Source: Gammaproteobacteria bacterium (GTDB lineage: Bacteria; Pseudomonadota; Gammaproteobacteria; Pseudomonadales; Pseudohongiellaceae). From it: DNA of 64,000 nucleotides. The stretch is taken from contig JAQWPL010000018.1 of NCBI GenBank assembly GCA_029245395.1, forward strand, positions 85,963-149,962, in the 5' to 3' direction. Shown one piece after another: positions 27,111 through 36,312 of the stretch. A program made the translations under genes and the position numbers. Every line of letters begins with the position of its first letter. The first letter of the stretch is position 1. The notes under the pieces were generated by a model that saw only the letters and a list, made by a program, of their open reading frames with translations, was not told the DNA's origin and did no database searches.

Positions 27111-29903
27111 TTACTTGTCTTCTGCCTGCTCGAGTTTACTTATTTGATTCTGTAACTGAATCAAGGTTGATTCAGCATTAGACAGTTTTTCCCTTTCCTT
27201 CGCAACAACCTCGTTTGGCGCATTATCCACAAATTTGGCATTGCCTAATTTGCCGGAAAGTCTGCCTATTTCTTTCTTCAGCTTATCCTGTTCTTTGCCA
27301 AGCCTGTCCAATTCAACGGATATATCGATCAGACCGGCCATAGGGACAAGAACTTCCATCTCTCCAATTACCTGCATGGCCGCTAGTGGAGCAGCCTCAG
27401 AATCTTCCAGCCAGGTAACTGATTCCAGTTTTGCTAGAGTGACCAGAAACTGTGCATTGCTGCCCAGAAACTGTTTGTCCTGTTCACTACCGTTGGTAAG
27501 CAATACATTGATCTTGGTTGCTGGAGAAATATTCAATTCTCCGCGGATATTTCGTACGGCGATAATAACGCCTTTAATCCATTCGATTTCCTTATCCACA
27601 TTTGCATCAATACTGTCTTCGTCAATCTCCGGGTAAGGCTGCAGCATGATAGTGTCGCCTTCAATACCAAGTTGAGGCGCGGCCTTTTGCCAGATTTCTT
27701 CGGTGATAAACGGCATCAATGGATGCAACATGCGCAGACTTTGCTCCAGGATATCCAGCAGGGTGAAGCGGGTAGCATTTTTTTGTTCAGCGGTTGCTGA
27801 TTCATCCCAAAGAGCAGGCTTTGAAAGTTCCAGATACCAGTCGCAGTATTCATTCCAGAAAAAATCATAAATGGCCTGGGAGACCAGGTCGAAACGGTAG
27901 ATGGCAACGGCCTCATCAACTTTTTTCAGCGTGTCTTGCAGGCGTGATCGAATCCAGATATCGGCCCGTGAAAAGTCATAATTGCTGGATGGGCGTGAAA
28001 CTGTTTCATCTTCAGTATTCATGAAGACATAGCGGGCGGCATTCCAGATTTTATTACAGAAATTCCGATAGCCTTCTATGCGCCCCATATCGAAATTAAT
28101 GTCACGGCCCGTGGATGCCAATGAATAAAAAGTATATCGCAGGGCATCAGTGCCAAATGCGGGAATGCCGTCAGGAAATTGTTTGCGAGTGGACTGCTCA
28201 ATTTTAACAGCCTGCTCAGGTTGCATCATGTTGGTGGTTCGCTGACTGACCAGGCTTTCCAGATCGATGCCGTCTATCAGATCAATAGGATCCAGGATAT
28301 TTCCTTTGGATTTGGACATTTTCTGGCCTTCACCGTCCCTGATCACGCCATGGATGTAGACTTTTTTGAAGGGAATCTCATCCGTGAATTTGAGCGTCAT
28401 CATGATCATTCTGGCTACCCAGAAAAAGATGATGTCAAAGGCAGTTACCAGGACGTTCGTGGGATGGAAAGTTTTCAGTTCCTGGGTGTCATCAGGCCAG
28501 CCCAGTGTGGAAAAGGTCCATAACGCCGATGAGAACCAGGTATCAAGAACATCTTCATCCTGCTTCAAAACCAGGTCGGCAGTCAGTGCGTATTTTTCCC
28601 TGACATGAGCCTCACTTTTTCCTACATAAATTGCCCCGTCTTCATCGAACCAGGCAGGGATGCGATGCCCCCACCAGAGCTGTCGACTGATACACCAGTC
28701 TTGCAGATCACGCATCCAGGCAAAATAAGTGTTCTCCCAGTTTTTTGGTACAAATTCGATATCACCATTTTCCACCGCTTCGATGGCGGGTTTGGCCAGG
28801 CTTTCCACGGCGACATACCACTGATTTGTAAGGTAGGGCTCGATGACCACGCCACTGCGATCACCACGGGGGACTTTTAATCTGTGGTCCTCGATTTTTT
28901 CCAGCAGACCGGCAGCCTCTATGTCCGCAACAATTTGCTTTCGAGCCTCAAAGCGGTCCATGCCGCGATACGCTTCAGGGGCTTTGTCATTGATGGCGGC
29001 GTCCACAGTAAGGATGTTGATTATCTCCAGGCTATGGCGTTTGCCCACTTCGTAATCATTGAAATCGTGTGCCGGGGTAATTTTTACGCATCCTGTACCA
29101 AATTCAGGATCCACATAGTCATCGGCAATGACGGGGATCTCCCGGTCACATAAGGGGAGTTGGACAGTAAGGCCAATCAGATTTTTAAAGCGTTCATCCT
29201 CTGGATGTACGGCCAGTGCACTATCGCCCAGCATGGTTTCCGGCCGGGTAGTGGCAATGGTGACATGGTCCTTACCATCAGCTGTAGTTTGACCGTCACT
29301 CAGCGGGTAACGGAAATACCAGAAGTAGCCGTTTTCTTCTTCAGAGATAACTTCGAGGTCAGAAATGGCCGTGTGCAGTTTCGGATCCCAGTTGACCAGT
29401 CGGTTGCCACGATAAATGATGCCTTCGTCATATAAGCGGATAAATACTTCTTCAACTGCAAGAGATAGACCTTCGTCCATGGTGAATCGCTCTCGCGACC
29501 AGTCGATAGAAGAGCCCAGGCGTCTGAGTTGGCGGGTAATATTGCCACCGGATTCAGCCTTCCAATCCCAGACCTTTTCCACGAATTTTTCCCTGCCCAG
29601 GTCATGCCGTGTCTTGTTTTCGGCCTGAAGCTGCCTTTCGACAACCATCTGTGTGGCGATACCCGCATGATCTGTGCCGACCTGCCAGAGGGTATTACAA
29701 CCCTTCATGCGGTGGTAACGGATTAGAGCGTCCATGATGGAATTGTTGAAACCATGGCCCATATGCAGGCTGCCGGTTATATTCGGTGGAGGAATAGCAA
29801 TACTGTATGGCGTGCCTTCACCACCAGGGGCAAAGTAGCTTTTTTCTTCCCAGGTGTTGTACCAGGTTTGCTCTATCTCATGGGGTTGGTAGGTTTTATC
29901 CAT
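27111..29903 (-). CDS. valS: Valine--tRNA ligase
   Basis: About 930 residues. Class I signatures are present: LHMGH (HIGH motif) in the segment [16 protein letters not shown], and KMSKSKGN. The CP1 editing domain carries [10 protein letters not shown]. The C-terminal coiled-coil tRNA-binding arm is seen in [20 protein letters not shown] choose ATG 29903 ([16 protein letters not shown]), as in relatives, over an in-frame start at 29945. holC and pepA lie immediately upstream on the same strand, a conserved gammaproteobacterial order. Confidence 0.97.
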   Translation of the reverse strand: MDKTYQPHEIEQTWYNTWEEKSYFAPGGEGTPYSIAIPPPNITGSLHMGHGFNNSIMDALIRYHRMKGCNTLWQVGTDHAGIATQMVVERQLQAENKTRHDLGREKFVEKVWDWKAESGGNITRQLRRLGSSIDWSRERFTMDEGLSLAVEEVFIRLYDEGIIYRGNRLVNWDPKLHTAISDLEVISEEENGYFWYFRYPLSDGQTTADGKDHVTIATTRPETMLGDSALAVHPEDERFKNLIGLTVQLPLCDREIPVIADDYVDPEFGTGCVKITPAHDFNDYEVGKRHSLEIINILTVDAAINDKAPEAYRGMDRFEARKQIVADIEAAGLLEKIEDHRLKVPRGDRSGVVIEPYLTNQWYVAVESLAKPAIEAVENGDIEFVPKNWENTYFAWMRDLQDWCISRQLWWGHRIPAWFDEDGAIYVGKSEAHVREKYALTADLVLKQDEDVLDTWFSSALWTFSTLGWPDDTQELKTFHPTNVLVTAFDIIFFWVARMIMMTLKFTDEIPFKKVYIHGVIRDGEGQKMSKSKGNILDPIDLIDGIDLESLVSQRTTNMMQPEQAVKIEQSTRKQFPDGIPAFGTDALRYTFYSLASTGRDINFDMGRIEGYRNFCNKIWNAARYVFMNTEDETVSRPSSNYDFSRADIWIRSRLQDTLKKVDEAVAIYRFDLVSQAIYDFFWNEYCDWYLELSKPALWDESATAEQKNATRFTLLDILEQSLRMLHPLMPFITEEIWQKAAPQLGIEGDTIMLQPYPEIDEDSIDANVDKEIEWIKGVIIAVRNIRGELNISPATKINVLLTNGSEQDKQFLGSNAQFLVTLAKLESVTWLEDSEAAPLAAMQVIGEMEVLVPMAGLIDISVELDRLGKEQDKLKKEIGRLSGKLGNAKFVDNAPNEVVAKEREKLSNAESTLIQLQNQISKLEQAEDK

Positions 29904-30082
29904 TACTACGTTTGACACTATCTGCGACTCAGGAAAGCCGCGCATTATAGCCTGTCCTGAGACGTTCTCCTAAGCTGATTAAATAGTTGAAGAGTAAGGC
30001 GAACACACTCCCAAGGCGAGAGTGCGCAATGAGCTGGTTTGTTAGACTTGAACCAGAAAAGAGCAAAGAAGTATGAGCAGTA

Positions 30083-30526
30083 CTAGAGCTCGTGATGCTT
30101 TAATTCGAATCCTTTGTCCTTGTAGGTATTCCAGTGTTCGCGAAGTTTGTTTTTGGCCTCTTCGGCATTGGGAACGATTTCAGCAATACGGGAGAAGTTT
30201 TCAAGAAATCCGGGGATGTCTGAACTTAGATTAATCAGTAAATCTGAACGCTCAGCAAAATTGTCGCCAAAACCGATGAACACCGGGATATCTTCATCAT
30301 CATTTAATTCCTCGTCGATACCGAGAATGGCATGAGGGATGAAGCATTCCGGCTTGAAGCTCCAGAGCAGGTCATCAATGTCCTGGGCAGCTTGTTCGTT
30401 TTCTGCATGGATATATATTTTCAAGCCCTGGTTCATGACCTTTTCGGTCAGGCGGCAGGCAAAATACATCCTGTCGCTTTGCTCCTGCTGTTTGAGAATA
30501 TAAAAATCGACCTGGGTCATGGGCAT
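30083..30526 (-). CDS. holC: DNA polymerase III chi subunit
   Basis: 147 residues of the HolC family: VDFYILKQQEQSDRMYFACR at the N-terminus and KIYIHAENEQAAQDIDDLLW in the middle match the family. HolC links SSB to the clamp loader through HolD. Position between pepA and valS is the conserved gammaproteobacterial arrangement. The start is either of two ATGs; the second (30520, MTQVDFY) matches relatives better. Confidence 0.92.
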   Translation of the reverse strand: MPMTQVDFYILKQQEQSDRMYFACRLTEKVMNQGLKIYIHAENEQAAQDIDDLLWSFKPECFIPHAILGIDEELNDDEDIPVFIGFGDNFAERSDLLINLSSDIPGFLENFSRIAEIVPNAEEAKNKLREHWNTYKDKGFELKHHEL

Positions 30527-30534
30527 TCAAATCA

Positions 30535-32016
30535 TTAGTTATTTAACAGGTATTCCATGAGTAAAGGCACCGGCCTTCCTGTAGCCCCTTTGGCCTTGCC
30601 CTGGAGCCAGGCGGTTCCCGCGATATCAAGATGTGCCCAAGGGTAGTTCCCGGTAAAGCGCGACAGGAAGCAAGCGGCTGTAATTGTACCGGCCTTGGCC
30701 CCACCTATGTTGGCTATGTCGGCAAAATTACTGTCGAGCTGTTTCTGGTAATCCTCTGATATCGGCAGGCGCCAGCAAGGATCATTCACGTCCTGGCTGT
30801 GCTGGAAAAGCTTTTCTGCAAGAGTATCATTGTTGCTCAACAGGCCAGTATTCACACCTCCCAGAGCGACCACACAGGCTCCTGTGAGCGTGGCAATATC
30901 AATTACTGACTTGGGTTTGAAGCGCTCCACATAAGTCAGCGCATCGCATAAGACCAACCGACCTTCGGCATCTGTGTTAAGGACTTCGATAGTTAGACCG
31001 GCCATGCTGGTAACCACATCGCCCGGTTTGGTGGCCCGGCCGCTGGGCATATTTTCGGCGCTGGCAATGACGCCAATGACATTGATTTTGGGTTTTAGTG
31101 CGCATAACGCTGTCATGGTTCCCAGCACACTGGCTGCACCACACATATCAAATTTCATTTCATCCATGCTGCCACCGGGCTTTAGGCTGATTCCGCCAGT
31201 ATCAAAGGTGATGCCTTTGCCGACAATGACATTAGGCCGCGCTTTGTCGGTGCTGCCTTTATATTCCATGACCACCAGTTTGGATTCTTCATCGCTACCG
31301 TAGCCAACTGATAACAGTGATCCCATACCAAGACGGCGCATCTGTGCTTCACCCAGCACACGGGTTTTTAATGCCTTGTTACGTTTGGCTAATGCCTGAG
31401 CCTGTTCACCGAAATAGGAGGGTGTGCAGAAATTGGCTGGTAGATTGCCCAATTCACGGGCGACTGCCATGCCTTTGCCGACAGCACTGCCTATGTCGAT
31501 GCCTTTCTTAACAGCACTACGTTGAGTCTTGTCAGCTAGATAGAGATCTACTTTCTTCAGCGTTGGCTTCTTGCCTTTTTTGGATTTGGTGAAGTTGTAG
31601 CGGTATACACTGTTTTCAAATGACTGGGCAAGAATTTGACCTAGTTTGTCTGCAGGTGTGTCAATGACAGATAGGGAAGGGAGTGTCACCAGAGCATCGA
31701 TAAGTGAATATTTGTTTAAAACCTGGGCAGTGATGTCCAGGACATTCGCGAAGTGTTTCCTGTTCAGGGCGGATTTCTTCCCAAGCCCAATCAGCAATAT
31801 TCGTTTGGCACGTATACCCACGGGATTATGCACGATGATATGTTGGCCTGATGCGCCAGTGATGTCTCCGGCATCAAGGATCTTGCTTAATTGTTTCTTC
31901 AAAAGTTTGTCGACCTGGGCTGTGACCTCAGGGAGTGCCTTGTTCTGGAATACGCCCAGCACCATGCAGGATGTGGTTGTATTTTGCAGTGGGGCCGTCT
32001 TGATTGTGAAGTTCAT
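30535..32016 (-). CDS. pepA: Leucyl aminopeptidase (M17 family)
   Basis: 493 residues, the usual size. The C-terminal catalytic domain includes VGKGITFDTGGISLKPGGSM with metal-binding residues and the family signature NTDAEGRL followed by VLCDALTY. PepA is a hexameric di-zinc aminopeptidase and in some bacteria also a DNA-binding regulator of carAB and Xer recombination. It is divergent from lptF, 165 bp away, and 8 bp from holC downstream. Confidence 0.96.
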   Translation of the reverse strand: MNFTIKTAPLQNTTTSCMVLGVFQNKALPEVTAQVDKLLKKQLSKILDAGDITGASGQHIIVHNPVGIRAKRILLIGLGKKSALNRKHFANVLDITAQVLNKYSLIDALVTLPSLSVIDTPADKLGQILAQSFENSVYRYNFTKSKKGKKPTLKKVDLYLADKTQRSAVKKGIDIGSAVGKGMAVARELGNLPANFCTPSYFGEQAQALAKRNKALKTRVLGEAQMRRLGMGSLLSVGYGSDEESKLVVMEYKGSTDKARPNVIVGKGITFDTGGISLKPGGSMDEMKFDMCGAASVLGTMTALCALKPKINVIGVIASAENMPSGRATKPGDVVTSMAGLTIEVLNTDAEGRLVLCDALTYVERFKPKSVIDIATLTGACVVALGGVNTGLLSNNDTLAEKLFQHSQDVNDPCWRLPISEDYQKQLDSNFADIANIGGAKAGTITAACFLSRFTGNYPWAHLDIAGTAWLQGKAKGATGRPVPLLMEYLLNN

Positions 32017-32181
32017 GGTGACTTAATTCCTTTGCAGACAATTTTCAGAGTTTGAAGTGAGGGCAAATACTACTCTGGCGACCGCTTTATATCAAAGGAT
32101 GAAAATTCACAGGCAGGCATCTGAATGATTGAGACTACCGCAGAGATGCATCATACTTAATCAGAGGCGCCCTATAATTCA

Positions 32182-33249
32182 ATGATGATTATATCCCGTT
32201 ACCTGACGAAACAGATTTTGCAGGTTACAGCTGCCACAACTTTCATCTTACTGGCCGTTGTGGTCCTTGGCCGATTTCTGAAATACCTGGCCCAGGCGTC
32301 CCAGGGCGAAATTGATCCTGCGGTACTTGCTTTGTTGATGTCTTACCGGATTCCGGAATTCATTCAGTTGATTTTGCCCCTGGCCTTGTTGCTGAGCATA
32401 CTGCTTGCCTATGGCAGGATGTACGCTGAAAACGAGATGACCGTACTATCCGCCTGCGGGCTCAGCACACGCCGCTTGCTGGGTATTACCCTGATTTCTT
32501 CTACCCTGGTTGCTGTCACAGTTGGACTGTTCAGTTTCACACTGACCCCATGGGGGTTGGTAAACACAGCCGGATTGCTGGAAGCACAAAAGGAACTGAA
32601 TGAATTTGATGTGATGGTACCCGGTTTATTTCAGAATATTTCACAGGGTGAGCGCACCACCTACACTGAAGAAATTATTAACGATGAAATGCAAAATGTT
32701 TTCATGTATGAAAGTGATTCCGGGCAGGTGACTGTTGCCAACACAGCGGTGCCGTCTGAAGATGAAGAAGGAAGACGCTTTGTGCTTTTTTCCGAGGGCT
32801 CAGTTTCTGAAAGTGAAATAGGTGTAGTAGGTAATGAAGGATTTTTGCTAACTCAGTTCTCAGAAATGGGTGTAAGGATCCCTAACCGTGAAATAAGTAT
32901 AGATGTGACTGTTGAAGAAAAAGCCATGGCCACAGCTGCCTTGTGGCAATCGGATGAATCTGCACATGCAGCCGAACTGCAATGGCGCATCTCCCTGGTT
33001 CTGTTAATACCGGTATTGACGCTGATGGCAGTGCCCCTGAGTCGTGTAAGCCCCAGGCAGGGCAGGTTTGCGAAAATTGTGCCAGCGGTGTTTCTGTATA
33101 TTTTGTATTTTGGTTTGCTGCTTGTCAGCCGCGACATGACAGCAGCTGGAGATCTCCCTTTGTTCATTGGCTTGTGGTGGGTGCATGGTGTGTTTTTGCT
33201 GCTTGGATGGCTGCTGTTTACTGACAGAGTGCCGGGTTTTAGCCAATGA
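32182..33249 (+). CDS. lptF: LPS export ABC transporter permease LptF
   Basis: 355 residues. Six membrane helices flank a periplasmic beta-jellyroll domain; the N-terminus MIISRYLTKQILQVTAATT matches LptF. With LptG and the LptB ATPase it extracts lipopolysaccharide from the inner membrane and feeds the Lpt bridge. Two adjacent ATGs are available (32182 and 32185). A perfect TATAAT at 32173-32178 would place the transcription start on or next to the ATG, without a clear -35. It overlaps lptG by 4 bp. Confidence 0.95.
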   Translation: MMIISRYLTKQILQVTAATTFILLAVVVLGRFLKYLAQASQGEIDPAVLALLMSYRIPEFIQLILPLALLLSILLAYGRMYAENEMTVLSACGLSTRRLLGITLISSTLVAVTVGLFSFTLTPWGLVNTAGLLEAQKELNEFDVMVPGLFQNISQGERTTYTEEIINDEMQNVFMYESDSGQVTVANTAVPSEDEEGRRFVLFSEGSVSESEIGVVGNEGFLLTQFSEMGVRIPNREISIDVTVEEKAMATAALWQSDESAHAAELQWRISLVLLIPVLTLMAVPLSRVSPRQGRFAKIVPAVFLYILYFGLLLVSRDMTAAGDLPLFIGLWWVHGVFLLLGWLLFTDRVPGFSQ

Positions 33250-34325
33250 AGAAGATTGACCGTTATATCAATAATCAGGTTCTGCTTGCCATGTCAGTGG
33301 TCCTGATGGTGCTGGCAGGCCTGGATTTTGTATTTACCCTGGTGGATGAAATCGGGGAAACTGATGGCACATATGGTGCCATGGATGCCATCCGTTATGT
33401 CATGTATGTTTTCCCCAGGCATATCTATGAACTGCTCCCCATGACGGCCCTGATTGGCGCCTTAATCGGGCTTGGCATACTGGCATCCTCGAATGAGCTT
33501 GTGGTATTGCAGGCCGCTGGCATCAAGGTAATGCGTATAGTCTGGGCTGTTATGAAACCGGCTATTCTGGTAATGGCTTTCGGTTTGTTCCTTGGAGAGT
33601 TTATTGCCCCAAGGCTGGAATTGCAGGGCGAGCTGGATCGGGCATTAGCCCGCGGAGAGCAAGTGGCACTTTCACGCTATGGACACTGGCAAAGAGATTC
33701 GAATGAATTTATGCATTTCAATGCCATTGATCCAGAAGGAGTGTTGCATGGTGTCAGTATTTACAGGTTTGATGACCAGCAGCTCACTGGCATAACCACG
33801 GCAGAAACTGCTCTGTACGATGACAGTGAAGACGGCGGCTACTGGGTGTTACAAAACGGCGATGAAATTGATTTTTCCGGCTCGGATGCTTCCTTGCCGG
33901 CTGACAGCTTTGCTTTCCTGGAAAAAAGCTGGCCTGTGAATTTAACACCCGACTTGTTGAAGGTATTAATTATTGATCCGGACAAGATGTCGATATCGGA
34001 TCTTTTTCAGTATGCCGCCCGTTTTGAAAATCAGGGGCAAGATGGTAGTGCTTACCTGTTGTCTTTTTGGAAAAAAGCACTGCAGCCACTGACGACCGCT
34101 GCCCTGGTAATCGTAGCTGTTGCATTCATCTTCGGGCCATTGCGTTCAGCGACTATGGGGTCAAAAGTATTTACTGCTATCTGCTTTGGCATTCTTTTTT
34201 ATTTGGTGCAGAACCTGCTAAGCACTGTAAGTCTGGTTTATCAGTTAAATCCATTGCTTGCTGTGACTGTGCCAATTGTCTTTTGTTTGATGATTGGGGT
34301 GGGTTTACTGAAACGGCTAGTCTGA
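33246..34325 (+). CDS. lptG: LPS export ABC transporter permease LptG
   Basis: 359 residues with the same fold as LptF: a first helix near LLAMSVVLMVLAGLDFVFTL, the segment RHIYELLPMTALIGALIGLG, a periplasmic domain, and C-terminal helices ending PIVFCLMIGVGLLKRL. It forms the LptFG heterodimer with its upstream neighbour, whose stop it overlaps (ATGA). Convergent with the RDD gene. Confidence 0.95.
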   Translation: MKKIDRYINNQVLLAMSVVLMVLAGLDFVFTLVDEIGETDGTYGAMDAIRYVMYVFPRHIYELLPMTALIGALIGLGILASSNELVVLQAAGIKVMRIVWAVMKPAILVMAFGLFLGEFIAPRLELQGELDRALARGEQVALSRYGHWQRDSNEFMHFNAIDPEGVLHGVSIYRFDDQQLTGITTAETALYDDSEDGGYWVLQNGDEIDFSGSDASLPADSFAFLEKSWPVNLTPDLLKVLIIDPDKMSISDLFQYAARFENQGQDGSAYLLSFWKKALQPLTTAALVIVAVAFIFGPLRSATMGSKVFTAICFGILFYLVQNLLSTVSLVYQLNPLLAVTVPIVFCLMIGVGLLKRLV

Positions 34326-34459
34326 AGTTCTTAGTCAGTAACTTTTTCATTTCAGGAAATTTATGACCAGGAATTTTTATCTCGAGCCACCATCCTTCCA
34401 ACAATTCGAAAAATTTACTCACGAAGAAAATTACCAATCCCTGCCTGACTACTGGTTTG

Positions 34460-34948
34460 TCATTGTTTACCTGACTGATCTTCCATCAGGGCTACCCTCA
34501 CCATCCGGGTTCCTGACAGCTTGTCATGCATGGCGGCTTTATCTGAATTAATCAGTATGTAGAGATATCCTAAACCCAGTGCCACGAAAGAAACAATGGC
34601 CAGGATAAATCGGATACCTGACTGGGCGGCAGTGATGGAAGTACCGTCATTTTGCACAATTCGAATGCGCCATGCTTGCATACCCAGAGTTTGACCACTA
34701 TGGGTCCAGAACCAGCCAAAAAATGCCCAGGCGCTTATCAGCATGGCGCTGAACAGGACATTCTTATAGAGAGGATCAAGCGCAACAGCATCCCCATCAG
34801 CAGTTCTGGCGTTTTCAATGCCAAACATCTGCAATACGAGAAAGGCCACAACCATCCAGATGGACAGTACCAGGATGCTGTCGTAAGCCATGGCAGCCAG
34901 TCGGCGCCAGAATGGTGCTGGTTCAAGTGAAGTTTCAGTTTCATTCAT
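34460..34948 (-). CDS. RDD family membrane protein
   Basis: 162 residues. RRLAAMAYDSILVLSIWMVV is the RDD signature at the start of the first helix, and about four membrane helices follow (AMLISAWAFFGWFW, SGIRFILAIVSFVALGLGYL). The central TLGMQAWRIRIVQNDG is also typical. Some RDD proteins act as Na+(Li+, K+)/H+ antiporters, but the role of short single-domain members is open. Its ATG overlaps the end of a transporter remnant by 8 bp. Confidence 0.88.
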   Translation of the reverse strand: MNETETSLEPAPFWRRLAAMAYDSILVLSIWMVVAFLVLQMFGIENARTADGDAVALDPLYKNVLFSAMLISAWAFFGWFWTHSGQTLGMQAWRIRIVQNDGTSITAAQSGIRFILAIVSFVALGLGYLYILINSDKAAMHDKLSGTRMVRVALMEDQSGKQ

Positions 34949-35153
34949 GAGTTCGATACTTGTTTTGTTCCTGGAAATTCTTTTCAGTCAGAATATTGAT
35001 GAAGTTACCGCTGAACATGATGATTGCTCCGAGCACGACAAACAAGTCCAGTGCCTCCTTGTAGAGCGGTCTTCCTATGATAGCGGCAAGAATGACAAGT
35101 GAATGTCTGGAGGAATTTAATTTAGGAGTAGACAAATGGGCAAGTATCAGCAA
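34941..35153 (-). pseudogene. Remnant of an EamA/DMT transporter (C-terminal helix only)
   Basis: About 70 codons. From residue 20 on it reads like the last part of a DMT exporter: VILAAIIGRPLYKEALD, then VVLGAIIMFSGNFINILTE. A full EamA gene would need some 250 more codons, and the NAT gene on the other strand begins 96 bp beyond. I see no other EamA sequence there, so this is a 3' stump left by a deletion. It fills most of the 300-bp gap 34949-35248; the remainder shows nothing recognisable. Confidence 0.5.
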
Positions 35154-35248
35154 AATTCAGTTATAAGTAAGACCAAAGAGTGTGAATTCTACTTTAGTGT
35201 CCTGGCAAGTGACACTGGTAGTCAGGGCGAAATGTAAAAGGCCATGTT

Positions 35249-36058
35249 ATGGATCTAAGTAATTATTTTGAACGCATCGGTTACAGTGGGTCGGGTGAAT
35301 GCACCCTGGCTACATTACAGGAATTACATAAGCTTCACCCTGCTGCGATTCCTTTTGAAAACCTTACGTCTTTTCTGGCAGTCGATGTCAGCCTGATTCC
35401 GGGCAAGGTGTTTACCAAGCTGGTTGATCATGGCAGAGGTGGATATTGTTTTGAGCATAATCTGGTCTTCGCCACTGTACTAAAGCGGCTCGGTTTTACA
35501 GTAACGGAACATGCTGCCAGGGTGATATGGCGATCACCGAATAAAACTCAAATGGCTCGCACTCATATGTTGTTAAAAGTCATGGTGAACAACCAGGCAT
35601 GGATAGCCGATGTAGGTTTTGGTGGTATAACCATGACCGCCCCTCTTAAACTTGAAAAGGGAATTGAGCAGCAATCACCCCATGAAAATTTCATGATCAC
35701 TTGTGAAAACGATGAATACACCATATCTGCAAAACTTGGTAATAACTGGCAGTCCTTGTATGTCTTTGACTTGGTACAGCAGTACCCCGTAGATTTCGAT
35801 ATGGCCAATTTTTTTGTCTCATCACACCCTGAATCCTTGTTTCGGCACAACCTCATGCTTGGCCGGCCAGAGGCACAAGGCAGGCATGCTCTGCTTAACA
35901 GGGACTATTCCTACTACAGCCTGGAAGGTGAAAAAACACAGCGCCGAATCTCTGATTCTGATGAATTAATAGATATTTTGACTGGTGAGTTCGGTATACA
36001 ACTGGAAGGATCCATCGATATCCAGGCACTCAGGAACAAATTTGAAAAGCTGGATTGA
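35249..36058 (+). CDS. nat: Arylamine N-acetyltransferase
   Basis: 269 residues. The catalytic triad is Cys in GRGGYCFEHN, His in ARTHMLLKV and Asp in WIADVGFGG. The N-terminal helical domain contains HPAAIPFENLTSF, conserved in the family. NAT transfers acetyl groups from acetyl-CoA to arylamines and hydrazines; the physiological substrate in bacteria is often unknown. It is a single gene followed by the cimA leader. Confidence 0.93.
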   Translation: MDLSNYFERIGYSGSGECTLATLQELHKLHPAAIPFENLTSFLAVDVSLIPGKVFTKLVDHGRGGYCFEHNLVFATVLKRLGFTVTEHAARVIWRSPNKTQMARTHMLLKVMVNNQAWIADVGFGGITMTAPLKLEKGIEQQSPHENFMITCENDEYTISAKLGNNWQSLYVFDLVQQYPVDFDMANFFVSSHPESLFRHNLMLGRPEAQGRHALLNRDYSYYSLEGEKTQRRISDSDELIDILTGEFGIQLEGSIDIQALRNKFEKLD

Positions 36059-36117
36059 GTATTACAGTGCCGGGCAAAAACTTGACTTTGACAGCAAAAT
36101 CTCCAACACTGCGCGCC

Positions 36118-36165
36118 ATGAACAACTCAATGACACGAATTAAGGGCATTATTTTCCATCGCTGA
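36118..36165 (+). CDS. Candidate leader peptide with isoleucine control codons
   Basis: A 15-codon frame, MNNSMTRIKGIIFHR, ends at TGA 36163-36165, just 1 nt before the first arm of the attenuator. Three of its last eight codons are ATT (Ile), and the controlled gene is predicted to make isoleucine precursors. No clear Shine-Dalgarno sequence precedes either ATG, which is the main weakness. This is too short to be called by coding statistics. Confidence 0.45.
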   Translation: MNNSMTRIKGIIFHR

Positions 36166-36166
36166 A

Positions 36167-36243
36167 GGCGGGTTGGATCCTTGATTATTTGTCAGAAAAC
36201 AGATTCAGGAACATTCAGAAACCCGCCACCAGGCGGGTTTTTT
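36167..36243 (+). promoter_or_regulatory. Transcription attenuator with mutually exclusive stems upstream of cimA
   Basis: Arm 1 GGCGGGTT (36167-36174) and arm 3 GGCGGGTT (36232-36239) are identical, and both are fully complementary to arm 2 AACCCGCC (36220-36227). Arm 2-arm 3 with its T run is the terminator; arm 1-arm 2 would prevent it. A ribosome stopped at the leader peptide's TGA would cover arm 1 and permit termination, while one stalled at the Ile codons would leave arm 1 free. This is the classic layout of amino-acid-operon attenuation. Confidence 0.7.
36219..36243 (+). terminator. Rho-independent terminator within the cimA leader
   Basis: AAACCCGCC, loop ACCA, GGCGGGTTT: a perfect 9-bp stem running into six consecutive T residues (36238-36243). 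It lies 70 bp before the cimA GTG on the same strand and is therefore a regulated terminator as well as a possible end for the NAT transcript. Confidence 0.85.
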
Positions 36244-36312
36244 CGTTTCTGACTATTTAAATTAATATGAAAAAGAAAGCAGTAAAAAGTAAAAAGACAA
36301 ACGGAGTAAATC

